A program made the translations under genes and the position numbers. A stretch of 25,618 nt of DNA, from contig CANHYS010000001.1 in assembly GCA_947464585.1 (NCBI GenBank), positions 1-25,618 on the forward strand, written 5' to 3'. Within the stretch, counting starts at the first letter, position 1; every line of letters starts with the position of its first letter. The notes under the pieces are model-generated. The model did not search any database. It was not told the DNA's origin and was given only the letters and a program-made list of their open reading frames with translations. Positions 8,800 to 16,629 of this stretch are shown here, piece by piece. This DNA comes from Planctomycetaceae bacterium. Its GTDB lineage: Bacteria; Planctomycetota; Planctomycetia; Pirellulales; UBA1268.

Positions 8800-9921
8800 A
8801 TGACAAGTGAGACACCCTCTGAGTGCAGCAAGCCGCTCGCGCTCGCCCGACTGGGAAGTGCCGGAGCGATGGCCGCGTATCTGCCCGGAGAAGTCGTGCA
8901 GGCGGCGTTCGCATTGCTTAGTGGGCCGCCGTCGGTGTTGCGGATCATCGTGTCGTCGGCTGCGTGGATGGTGATCTACGCGATCGGGTATTCGCTTGCC
9001 CTGATCATTGGACAGAATCGATACCTGCACCGGCCGTGGCTCAATCTGCAGGAAGGCGTCATGGCCGTGGTGGGCGGCGCTGTCTTTGGCGTCATTTCGG
9101 GAGGTCTCGCGCAGGCTTTCTTTAGCGCGGCTTTTGCCATCGGACAGGGCAACGTTCTCATCGTCGAGATGGCGCGAGTCGTTGCCTGGGCCATGTTCGG
9201 AGCTCTCATTGGCTTTGGGATGTCGTTTATTATCCCTAACCTTGGGAGGTTTCGTGGCACCTTCGGTGGCGGCGCCGGCGGGGCCGTCGGAGCGATCGCT
9301 TTTATTGCTTGCACGATACTCGCCGGCGATGCGATCGGTCGGTTCATAGGCATGGCGATCGTGGGGTTCGCACTCGGATATGCTATTGGACTGGTCGAAG
9401 AGGCTTCGCGCACTGCATGGCTGCAGGTCTCGCGAGGCAGCTCTGGTCGCGAGACGGTCCGTGTGACACTGGGCCCGGAACTCGTGTGCGTGGGCAGCAA
9501 CTCTCAGCGATGCACCGTGTGGGCACAGGGCGCACGTGCCATCGCCCTGCGGTTTCGTTTCGTCGACGGCAAGGTCATCTGCGACGATATGGCTACAGAA
9601 CGCCAGATGGTCGTCGACCCGGGCTTTCAGCAGCAGGTTGGTAACGTCACTGTCACAGTCTGTGTCGCTGGTACGCCCTCCGGCGCCGGCGGCTCGGGTT
9701 CACCGCCTCCCGGTCCGGCAGTCGTGCCGCCGGCGCCCCCGCCCCCCCCGCCGCCGCGGCTACCGCCTGCGCCGCCGCGTTCAGGCCAGTCGCCTAACGG
9801 CCAGATTACGCGGCCACCAGAAGGGGGTCGCGCTGCGCCACCGGCTACGCCACAACTGGCAGCGGTAGCCCGTAAACTTCCGCCACCCCCTCCGCCGCCA
9901 CCACGGCCATCCGGTCGTTGA
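8800..9921 (+). CDS. Multi-pass membrane protein with a possible FHA-like domain and polyproline tail
   Basis: 373 aa. About five hydrophobic helices occupy residues 45-200, rich in Gly/Ala/Ile, separated by short loops. Residues about 206-290 form a beta-rich soluble unit (RETVRVTLGPELVCVGS followed by a strand pattern and DGKVICDD) that resembles a divergent forkhead-associated fold. The conserved phosphothreonine-binding Arg is not obvious, so FHA is a suggestion only. From 291 to the end is a proline-rich tail with runs of 7-8 prolines near 319 and 362, likely disordered and able to bind proline-recognising partners. It lies 60 bp after the PP2C gene. No clear Shine-Dalgarno precedes ATG 8800. 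A phosphopeptide reader beside a phosphatase would make sense. Confidence 0.8.
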   Translation: MTSETPSECSKPLALARLGSAGAMAAYLPGEVVQAAFALLSGPPSVLRIIVSSAAWMVIYAIGYSLALIIGQNRYLHRPWLNLQEGVMAVVGGAVFGVISGGLAQAFFSAAFAIGQGNVLIVEMARVVAWAMFGALIGFGMSFIIPNLGRFRGTFGGGAGGAVGAIAFIACTILAGDAIGRFIGMAIVGFALGYAIGLVEEASRTAWLQVSRGSSGRETVRVTLGPELVCVGSNSQRCTVWAQGARAIALRFRFVDGKVICDDMATERQMVVDPGFQQQVGNVTVTVCVAGTPSGAGGSGSPPPGPAVVPPAPPPPPPPRLPPAPPRSGQSPNGQITRPPEGGRAAPPATPQLAAVARKLPPPPPPPPRPSGR

Positions 9922-9969
9922 TGTTCTCGTGATACGATAGGATTCGACGCATCCGTCGAGGTGAATTCC

Positions 9970-10644
9970 ATGGCGACAGCACAAGTTCGGTTTACCTGCA
10001 GTCAGTGTAACAAACAGTATTCCACGCCGAGTTCCTTCGCTGGAAAGACTGTCAATTGCAACTGCGGAATGAAGCTCACGGTGCCGAGTGCTAACGCCGT
10101 TGCTCAGACCCAGATAAAGCCTGCCGTCGTACAACAGCCTCAGTACCAACAGCCTCAGTACCAACAGCCTCAGTACCAACAGCCTCAGCACCAACAGCCT
10201 CAGCACCAACAGCCTCAGTACCAACAGCCTCAGCGCCAACAGCCTCAGCACCAACAGCCCCAGTACCAACAGCCTCAGCCGCAACAACACCTGGTTTCGC
10301 ACCAGGGACCTCCCCCCGGAGTCGCGTCGAAGTATTGCCATGCATGTGGCCAAGTTGTTGATGCGCGGGCTGAGATTTGTCCTAAGTGCGGAGTGCGGCA
10401 ACCAGATGTCGCTGGGTCGAGTGGCGGCGGTGCCAAAGAGCCCAAAAATAAATTGGTCGCTGCGCTGTTGGCTTTTCTACTTGGCGGAATCGGGGCGCAT
10501 CACTTTTATCTTGGCAAGCCCATCTTGGGCGTGATCTATCTACTGTTATGCTGGACGTTCATTCCATCCATAGTCGCTATTATCGAGGGTCTTGTCTACC
10601 TGTGCATGTCTGATAAATCGTTTGCACGACAATACTCAACGTGA
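9970..10644 (+). CDS. Double zinc-ribbon, Q/P-repeat, TM2-domain membrane protein
   Basis: 224 aa from ATG 9970; a GTG at 9961 is in frame, but GAGGTG at 9958-9963 is a good ribosome site for the ATG. Domain order: zinc ribbon 1 with Cys10, Cys13, Cys30 and Cys32 (CSQC...CNC); a Gln/Pro/Tyr linker of pentapeptide repeats (YQQPQ type) at about 55-108; zinc ribbon 2 with Cys123, Cys126, Cys137 and Cys140 (CHAC...CPKC); then a TM2 domain at about 161-213 with two membrane helices and the hallmark GGIGAHHFYLG turn. TM2 proteins are inner-membrane proteins of poorly defined function, recurrently linked to stress or conflict gene sets. It is the last gene of the + strand series and meets the GAP1-like gene tail-to-tail with 9 bp between stop codons. 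Confidence 0.93.
   Translation: MATAQVRFTCSQCNKQYSTPSSFAGKTVNCNCGMKLTVPSANAVAQTQIKPAVVQQPQYQQPQYQQPQYQQPQHQQPQHQQPQYQQPQRQQPQHQQPQYQQPQPQQHLVSHQGPPPGVASKYCHACGQVVDARAEICPKCGVRQPDVAGSSGGGAKEPKNKLVAALLAFLLGGIGAHHFYLGKPILGVIYLLLCWTFIPSIVAIIEGLVYLCMSDKSFARQYST
10141..10275 (+). repeat. Nine in-frame 15-bp tandem repeats (YQQPQ linker)
   Basis: Nine consecutive 15-bp units of the type CAGTACCAACAGCCT, with a partial unit on each side (10132-10140 and 10276-10287). Units vary mainly at the second codon (TAC, CAC or CGC), giving Tyr, His or Arg in the pentapeptide. Being a multiple of three, copy number can change without breaking the frame. Confidence 0.95.
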
Positions 10645-10653
10645 CATAAACGC

Positions 10654-12924
10654 TCAGCGTCGCGGCGGTTGGAAAAGATCCTCGATAGTCTCCAGTAACG
10701 CATCTTTTTTTGAGCTAAAACCCAAGAGTCCGGCCCCAGGAAGTGGCAGCCATCCTTTCTGCCGATAGGTGCTGAGGATGGTCATCAACAGGTTCTGACG
10801 AATCGTGTCGGTGGCAATGTCGTTGTCGGGCACAATCTCCCGGACGATCGCCCGAATCTCACCAAAAACTCCCTCTTTTGCCGGTCTCCAATAGCCTGCG
10901 AACGGGATCTTGCTGTCACCGCGACGATCGAAGAGCGCAAACCAGGAAAGTAGTTTTTTCCAGGCGGTTAGCTGTGCATGAAGTGCCACACGATCGGGTG
11001 CACACTGAGCCCAAGTGCTTGCAAGCCTGATAATCTCTGTATCCACGCACAACTGCGCCGCTCTCGTCCGTAACTCCGAGACAAACCGGGATATCCTGTC
11101 GCCAAATTCACCCTTGTCGGGGTTGTAAAAGCCGCACAACTCTTGTGTGCCACGCAAGAGAAGTTCGAAATCCGAGGAACTGAACTCGCCTGCCGCGTTG
11201 TCGAGAACGCAACGCAGGTGGCTAGCAAGGCGTTTGCTTTCTGCGCTGTCAGGAGCCTCATCCGCCAGCGACTGGAGCCTATTTCCGATCGCATTGGCAA
11301 CGCCCTTCACGGCATCAAGCCCGGCATGAGGTGGCGTTGTGATGCGTTTGAGGCTGCCGGCGTCCAGTTGGCCGAGAAGCGTCACCAAAAGAGCAGGAGG
11401 AACATAGTCGGTCGTTGGCGGTTCCGAGGCGAGCGGTCCCCACAGTCGCCCGCTCTGGGGGGTGACTCCCGGCAGCCGGCCGTGTTCCGCTACGAAACCG
11501 ACCAGGAGAGAGATGGCATCTGCATCCGAAAAAGTGGAGGCCGGCTTTGCCAGATACGCGAGTACGCCATTCTCATCCGTCGGCATCGCCCCTTTGATCC
11601 AGCCAGCAACTTCAGGTGCGGCTTCGAGAGCCCTCCATTCCTCAGGAAAGGGCTTGATGACATCGATCAACATCCGAATGAGTGTGGCTGAATCTTTGGC
11701 GGGCATCAGTCTGAGCTGGGCGTGCTGCGCACGAATTGCACTGCTGCAACGCTTTGCGAGAAAGTGTCGGTGGGGTCTGGGGAGATTCGCCGGCGGGGGG
11801 CGAAAGTCGCCGCGAAAAAGCTTGTTCCAGTAATCCTCGACGCCCCTTATGAGCTCGAGGTCGGCCGCGCAAAAAGCGTCTGTCGTGGGTGACCACACCT
11901 TTTCAATGGCTGAACAGAGGTTGTCGACACGGGTGAGTTTGCCCTCCGAAAGCATGCGGACGGCCCACTCGGCATATTTTCCAGGTGCAGGCTTGTGGCT
12001 CCCTGTCAGGAAACCCTTGAACGTGTTGCAAACATAGGATTCAGATTGATAAATCTGTGGCTTCAAATCTCCTGCATCTGAGACGAATGTGGTCGCGATG
12101 AGCCGGTATGATGCACGGCTCGGGTCGGGTTCATACGTCGAGAAGCCCACTCCGGATCGGAGCATGGCGGGCATGAGCCGTAGGGCTGCGTAGAAAACGA
12201 CCGTCGCCACCGCTGGCTCGATGGCAAGCACGACTGCCGGCAGGGACTTTTTGTCGAGCAGGGCCTGAAGCACCGACGTCACCATCGCGGTGCGATCAGC
12301 CTCCGATGTCGTTTCGAGCCAGCGGCTTGGGATCGCTATGTGCTTGCGCCACGACGAAGGGGCTACTCCCTGTTTCAGAAAGCGTCTGGCGAGTTCATCC
12401 CAGTGTTCCACCTTCTGTGGGCCATGCCAGGGGGTAAGTGAGGGCAGAGGGGGAAGCCCCTCGAACCCCGCTTCCCGGTCTGCAGCGCACCATCCATTGA
12501 CGCCGGTGTCGTCCCTACGGCCCCATAGCCGCAGGCAATCGATCACAGACCAAGGCGTCGTCGTCGGTCCGACGAGCAGATGCGCGAAGTAGGAGCCTGG
12601 TCTCCCCGCGGTGTCAAAAGGGCGGAACGCCAGCTGGCCAACAACCTGGCGTCCAGAAACTTCCGGCATGAAGCAGAGCCGAACCGGAGCAGTCTTCGCG
12701 TCGAGTCGTTTTTTGCTCTCTGCGGATGCGTCTAGCGGCAGTTCATACGACAAGAGTCGTTCGACGGCCCGGAACTCCTCACGCAATGCCCCGCGGTCTG
12801 CGATGGAACTGGCGCGAACACTGTACCCGAGCACTCTGCCGGCGGCTTCATCGGAGTGATCAGGTTCGAGCGCTGAAGAGCCAAAAGTGCAGTGTGTGCA
12901 CAGAAGGTGATGGATGTCGCTCAT
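10654..12924 (-). CDS. GAP1-like protein (GTPase-associated protein 1 family, N2-type N-terminus)
   Basis: 756 aa from ATG 12924 (an upstream in-frame TTG at 12957 is less likely). The N-terminal ~120 residues follow the pattern I know for GAP1 type-2 N-domains: an initial His/Cys-rich strand, GYSVRASSI, a helix ending in a YELP turn, and DTAGRPGSYFAH at 104-115. The middle region contains FSTYEPDP at 261-268, typical of the GAP1 middle domain, then a long helical C-terminal part. There is no signal peptide, no membrane helix and no P-loop, so it is not itself a GTPase. GAP1 proteins were defined by computational work on NTP-dependent bacterial conflict systems, where they occur with GTPases, vWA, PP2C and TM2 proteins, as partly seen here. 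The molecular role is unknown. It is convergent with the TM2 gene and lies 210 bp downstream of the 243-aa membrane protein gene on the same strand. Confidence 0.78.
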   Translation of the reverse strand: MSDIHHLLCTHCTFGSSALEPDHSDEAAGRVLGYSVRASSIADRGALREEFRAVERLLSYELPLDASAESKKRLDAKTAPVRLCFMPEVSGRQVVGQLAFRPFDTAGRPGSYFAHLLVGPTTTPWSVIDCLRLWGRRDDTGVNGWCAADREAGFEGLPPLPSLTPWHGPQKVEHWDELARRFLKQGVAPSSWRKHIAIPSRWLETTSEADRTAMVTSVLQALLDKKSLPAVVLAIEPAVATVVFYAALRLMPAMLRSGVGFSTYEPDPSRASYRLIATTFVSDAGDLKPQIYQSESYVCNTFKGFLTGSHKPAPGKYAEWAVRMLSEGKLTRVDNLCSAIEKVWSPTTDAFCAADLELIRGVEDYWNKLFRGDFRPPPANLPRPHRHFLAKRCSSAIRAQHAQLRLMPAKDSATLIRMLIDVIKPFPEEWRALEAAPEVAGWIKGAMPTDENGVLAYLAKPASTFSDADAISLLVGFVAEHGRLPGVTPQSGRLWGPLASEPPTTDYVPPALLVTLLGQLDAGSLKRITTPPHAGLDAVKGVANAIGNRLQSLADEAPDSAESKRLASHLRCVLDNAAGEFSSSDFELLLRGTQELCGFYNPDKGEFGDRISRFVSELRTRAAQLCVDTEIIRLASTWAQCAPDRVALHAQLTAWKKLLSWFALFDRRGDSKIPFAGYWRPAKEGVFGEIRAIVREIVPDNDIATDTIRQNLLMTILSTYRQKGWLPLPGAGLLGFSSKKDALLETIEDLFQPPRR

Positions 12925-13134
12925 GGGAGAGGCATGGCAAGGGGGGACGGCAGGCAAACTTCTGGAGAGGTGTCGGGCCGCGTCATGGAGAGGCTACACT
13001 TTGGGTCTGCATTGCTGGATTTGCTTGCGCAGCTCATTCGTTTCACTCCACAGGCAACATTGTTATGTGTTTGTGCTGCGGCAGCAGGGCGCGTAGCGTT
13101 GTTTAGATCCCCAACCATCAAAGCCTGCGATCAT

Positions 13135-13866
13135 CTATTCCGTCGTCGCGTGGAGTCGCTGGTTCAGTTGCTCAAGTAGCAGGATCTTCTGCGTCGTCTT
13201 GTTTTCAAGGCTCGAGCACAAGTCCTCCACGTCGTCGAGTGCTGAAAGTACGGTCGCGTCGGAGGTCCATTCACCGTACAGCACAGCTACTTTCGCCGTA
13301 AGGGCATAAAGTTCCGTGCAATAGGACAAATAGCGGCTCATCGACATTGCGTCGTCCTCTTCCTGGGGAGACGACTTCGTTGGAGCGTGCGGGAATAGCA
13401 GGCGTGTTGGGCACTTCGTGATCTGAAGCATGTCCGTCACATGTGCAAAACTCCGAAGCGTGTGGAGGCCTGCAAGAGCTCGCTGGCGCACGACGCCCAG
13501 TTCGATCGACCGCATCGTGAAGAACCCGGCGACTGTGGCGGCGAGCAACGTGATAAAGGCGTCGAGAGACGACAGAAATGTTGGCAGATGGTCGATGCCA
13601 TCGACACGTCGTACGAAATAAATAGGTGACAAGAGCAAAAGACCCGCTGCCATACCGCCGAGCCAGCTTATGAGACGGAGTATCGCGGGGGCTTGTATGC
13701 TGGACGGGCCCGCGGATACCACTCGACGGGCATAGTTCGCAAACCATTGCGCGTGCCGCTCGATCCCGCGGTGTGGAAATCGCTCGTGTATGCGATCGGC
13801 CAGCATCTGGCAGCTTGCCGCAATCTGCTCCGGGATCAGCGTTGGTGACTCGGATGGTTGTCGCAT
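13135..13866 (-). CDS. Two-helix membrane protein of unknown function
   Basis: 243 aa, not recognised. A cytosolic helical N-terminus (~65 aa) is followed by two membrane helices at about 68-87 (LISWLGGMAAGLLLLSPIYF) and 103-123 (DAFITLLAATVAGFFTMRSI), separated by a short charged loop containing DGIDHLP. The ~120-residue C-terminal part is helical, with a weak coiled-coil-like end. The overall hairpin-plus-helical-tail layout resembles small inner-membrane partners in signalling or conflict loci, but this is only topology. ATG 13866 is preceded by a purine-rich GAGGCGGG. It is upstream of the GAP1-like gene in the same direction, so co-transcription is plausible. The 210-bp gap between them shows no other gene. 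Confidence 0.75.
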   Translation of the reverse strand: MRQPSESPTLIPEQIAASCQMLADRIHERFPHRGIERHAQWFANYARRVVSAGPSSIQAPAILRLISWLGGMAAGLLLLSPIYFVRRVDGIDHLPTFLSSLDAFITLLAATVAGFFTMRSIELGVVRQRALAGLHTLRSFAHVTDMLQITKCPTRLLFPHAPTKSSPQEEDDAMSMSRYLSYCTELYALTAKVAVLYGEWTSDATVLSALDDVEDLCSSLENKTTQKILLLEQLNQRLHATTE

Positions 13867-14236
13867 GGGCGTTTTCCCGCCTCGCAGTGGGCCTCGTCGG
13901 GACCTGCCTCGGTCTGGCCGTGCGGATGAACACAGCGATTCATTTCGGGGTTGGGTTTGGCATCCCCGGGTCGGCAGCCGAACGCACGACTCCGACCACC
14001 CGAGTGACTCCTAGGCTTATCCTCAGCAGTGGTACCTATCCCCTTAATGTAGCGAGGTGTTGGCTGGGGCGGTATCCCCTGGGGACAAGCAGGCCTACGC
14101 CCGACGTGCGTGGGTCGGCAACGTTATTTATGTGCTAACATCAAGTGCGTGGGCTGGCGTCGACGACATCGATAAAGCAACAAACTTTCTGTAAATCACG
14201 GATTTCAGAGTTGGGTCAGCTGGCTTCCATGTTCCG
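13867..14236. other. Intergenic region without recognised gene
   Basis: About 370 bp between the two-helix membrane gene and the transposase remnant. No open frame here matches a family I know. It contains the left copy of a 27-bp direct repeat (14147-14173), lying in a short open stretch that ends in TAA at 14192-14194. It also holds the palindrome CCCCTGGGG near 14086-14094. It probably holds the upstream region of the - strand membrane gene and debris from insertion events. Confidence 0.5.
14147..14173 (+). repeat. Left copy of a 27-bp imperfect direct repeat
   Basis: Matches 17260-17286 at 25 of 27 positions; the shared perfect core is ggcgtcgacgacatcgat (18 bp). Both copies are in the same orientation, about 3.1 kb apart, and bracket the transposase and integrase remnants. 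In one frame this copy reads AWAGVDDID, against AWDGVDDID in the DUF2135-like gene at the right copy. Confidence 0.6.
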
Positions 14237-14590
14237 TTAGGCACGTTCGGTTTCCCGGTCGTCGCTGATCTCGGAGTGGACGTCGGATGCGAGCCGCAGG
14301 AGCGAGGCCTCATTCGGAAATCGCATCGCGAAGCGAGTAGGTCGTTTGATCTCCTTGTTGAGCCGTTCGAGGCCGTTGGTCGTTCGCAGCCGTCGTCGGC
14401 GCGATCGTCGCTGGCGATGAGCTTCACGCCGTGCATGCATCGTTTCTGCAGGCTCTCGAGGAACTTCCACCAGTGTGGCTCACCTGTGTCGAGGTGATTT
14501 CGAGCCCGCAGAGCTCATCGACAATCGCCGCGACTTTCCTGGTTCTAACGCCCTGCACGTACATCTCTGCCATGGCGAGCATCTCCGCCC
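14237..14590 (-). pseudogene. IS256-family transposase remnant with internal deletions
   Basis: Three islands of an IS256/Mutator-type DDE transposase are readable in order on the - strand, each in a different frame. Island 1 (about 14582-14478) is AEMYVQGVRTRKVAAIVDEL and onward to STQVS, the family's N-terminal signature. Island 2 (about 14475-14404) is HWWKFLESLQKRC followed by GVKLIASDD, around the second catalytic Asp. Island 3 (about 14396-14237) contains RTTNGLERLNKEIKR and RFPNEASLLRL, around the catalytic Glu. A functional enzyme is about 400 aa; this is ~115 codons in total. The catalytic core is therefore deleted in two places and frameshifted, so it cannot be active. I did not find terminal inverted repeats. 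Confidence 0.88.
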
Positions 14591-15064
14591 GCGACCTTCG
14601 GCGTGCCAAACCGTTTTTTAAACTTGCCGTCCGACGCCGCTCGATCACTGAGAACCCGTTCTCGGACATGAAGCGCGGATTCCAGATCAACGACAGTCGC
14701 CGGGGGTTCGTATCGCAGGAGACGATCGAGCGAGTGATCAAGGCCTGCGCGAATCACGGCTGGAGGCCGGCCTTCGCCCTACCAGGTATCTCGGTATTCG
14801 CATGCCGAGCGAGGCGGAGGAACTCAAGTGGACCCACATCGACTGGGTGAAAAAAACGTCACGATCCTTGAGAAAAAGGTGGAGCATCATCCCGGGCGTG
14901 GCATCCGCGTTGTGCCAATCTTCCCGGAACTCCGGCCGCACCTAGAACTGGCGCATCGGGAGCGGCCTGCGGGGGCGGTGTATGTCGTGCCGCAGGCCCG
15001 CGATGGTGCCAACATGCGAACGCAGACGCTGCGGATCATCGTGGCCGCCGGAGTGAAGCCCTGG
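14582..15064 (+). pseudogene. Tyrosine recombinase (phage-type integrase) remnant, frameshifted and truncated
   Basis: Three successive + frames spell one integrase. RRAKPFFKLAVRR and ENPFSDMKRG through SQETIERVIKACANHGWR (about 14595-14765) form the end of the core-binding region. RYLGIRMPSEAEELKW (about 14784-14830) holds the catalytic-domain Arg. VTILEKKVEHHPGRGIRVVP and FPELRPHLE through AGVKPW (about 14855-15064) contain the beta-hairpin Lys region. A poly-A run near 14850 is a likely slippage point for the second frameshift. Similarity stops at KPW, before the HxxR and Tyr motifs, so catalytic residues are missing. The N-terminal SAM-like part is also gone, cut at the junction with the IS256 remnant. 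It indicates past integration activity next to the accessory cluster. Confidence 0.85.
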
Positions 15065-15108
15065 AATGCCGGGACACGACTCTGCACGACTGCCGCTCAT
15101 CGGGGGCA

Positions 15109-16230
15109 TCACCTCTTCCGTTCCCCCTGTATCTCAGTCAACAAGCCGGCCACCTGCCGCGAAGACACAAATACAGGAAACAGCCCCATGCCGACGAGAA
15201 GGACGCACATGAGATACGCGGGCGCATACTTGAGGAACCCGGTGAATCGCTTGGGAACATCGTCTTCGCCCGTTGCCGAAGATCGCCCCTCGCTCGTCAA
15301 CTCCGTGGTCGCGTCGCCTGCCACCGGCGAGCCAGGCCCCGCGCCCTGCCGTTTCCCACGAACTGGTGCCTCCCGCGATCCATCGTCGACGATGGCCTGT
15401 CGCTCGCCCTTGAACAGTCGATCCACCTTCGTGCGACACGACTCGAACAGGCTCCGCTTCTCCTGAACGCTCACCGGTCTGGCAAGCTCCACGAGCATCT
15501 CCTCATAGGCAGTCGCGTCGAACGTGTTGCTGACTGCGTTCGTCAGCGGCGGCAGAATCATGGACAAGAGCATCTCGGCCGCCATGACACGTGCCTCGGC
15601 ATCTTCGCCACAGCTGATCTCCAGTTTCTCGTCTTCCGTGAGCTTCCGCCCGATACCCGAAAAAGCGATCGCGTAAGCAAACGTACCTCTTCGTATCCGC
15701 ATACACGGCCTAACGTCCCAGTCGTCGTTGGATATCCCCATCATTACGATCAGCGTGAACAACTGCGTCGTTTTCACGCCGTTAACACTTTGTGAAGACA
15801 ACCACGTGCGTCCGTTTGGCTCACGAATGCTGAACCCCGCAAGCCGCATAGGACTTGGTCGTTTGTCCGGCTCCCTGAAGTAGCCCAACTGCTGGAGCTG
15901 GTTGATCCACATGTCTCCGAAACACTTGCCTTCATCCCTGAATTCGTAACGGCGATCCTTCTCCATCACGGCCACATAGCTCCAGTTCCCATCCCCTCCG
16001 TTGTTCCCGGTCTCTTCGCCGGCATTGTCGCACGACATGATGAACGGATAGATGCGGGATTCGTGGAAGCCCATCCAGTTGCGAAAAGTCTTCAACGCCA
16101 CGCCGGAGGTGACTTCCTGACTCGCGAGCACGTTTCCGAAATGGAAATTCGAGTAATTTTCGAACAGGAAATAGATCAACGAGATGACGCTGACCGCTAT
16201 AATCGCAAAGGAAACAAACTTCCGGATCAT
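15109..16230 (-). CDS. Membrane protein with N- and C-terminal helices, unknown function
   Basis: 373 aa, family not recognised. A membrane helix lies at about residues 5-24 (FVSFAIIAVSVISLIYFLF) and another at about 328-350 (YAPAYLMCVLLVGMGLFPVF). Between them is a ~240-residue soluble domain, mixed alpha/beta, with several Cys (FIMSCDN, KCFGDMW, RPCMRIR) that could form disulfides if it is extracytoplasmic. A low-complexity Gly/Ser/Thr-rich linker (about 285-320) precedes the second helix. The start ATG at 16230 has only a weak ribosome site. The gene's 3' end comes within 45 bp of the integrase remnant. Its upstream neighbour is the divergent DUF2135-like gene, 399 bp away; a shared role is possible but unproven. 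Confidence 0.75.
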   Translation of the reverse strand: MIRKFVSFAIIAVSVISLIYFLFENYSNFHFGNVLASQEVTSGVALKTFRNWMGFHESRIYPFIMSCDNAGEETGNNGGDGNWSYVAVMEKDRRYEFRDEGKCFGDMWINQLQQLGYFREPDKRPSPMRLAGFSIREPNGRTWLSSQSVNGVKTTQLFTLIVMMGISNDDWDVRPCMRIRRGTFAYAIAFSGIGRKLTEDEKLEISCGEDAEARVMAAEMLLSMILPPLTNAVSNTFDATAYEEMLVELARPVSVQEKRSLFESCRTKVDRLFKGERQAIVDDGSREAPVRGKRQGAGPGSPVAGDATTELTSEGRSSATGEDDVPKRFTGFLKYAPAYLMCVLLVGMGLFPVFVSSRQVAGLLTEIQGERKR

Positions 16231-16629
16231 GAGCAGGCACTCTGCGGCGAAAGAACGCCCCGCGGCGAGAGACCAGAACCCTCCGTGACAGGGGGTGACA
16301 CCCCCCGAGCGTAAAGACTCGCGACGGTATCGTCAACAAACATCGTGTTCCTGCTCGCAGCGTCGATCCGACACCGAGTCTTCGGTAGATGATCCTTCGC
16401 ACTTCCGGCGAAGAGAATCGTGACCTGCCCCCATGAATCACGCCAGTTTTTAAGTTAGGGCTTTGCCCCTCGGTGACATGAATTACGCCTTTCCTTATAG
16501 GGACGAGTGTGGACTGTGCCGCCACGTCGGGGTCGGCGAATTACTCCGCGGATGCCTCGCTGCATTGTCGAGACATCGATTGTTTCCAGGCCCTCTTGCC
16601 CGATAGCGGATATTTCGAGGCATCTGCGC
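16231..16629. other. Divergent intergenic region with small repeats
   Basis: About 400 bp between two divergent genes, so it should hold both promoters, though I see no convincing boxes. Contents: a small hairpin GGGGGTGACACCCCC at 16291-16305, and a direct repeat CATGAATCACGCC / CATGAATTACGCC at 16432-16444 and 16477-16489. The first repeat copy is preceded by TGACCTGCCCCCATG, which resembles the outer end of some IS3-type elements. No transposase coding sequence is visible, so it may be an insertion-sequence scar. A GTG-initiated extension of the downstream gene into this region (from 16507) looks non-coding. Confidence 0.45.

Noticed and set aside
10091..10345. - strand frame with EAVGAEAVGTEAVG repeats
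   Set aside because: Antisense reading of the Q/P pentapeptide repeats; zinc-ribbon and TM2 domains prove the + strand is coding.
16507..16629. N-terminal extension of the DUF2135-like protein from GTG 16507
   Set aside because: The extension is Arg/Pro/Cys-rich with no ribosome site, whereas ATG 16630 has GAGG at suitable spacing.
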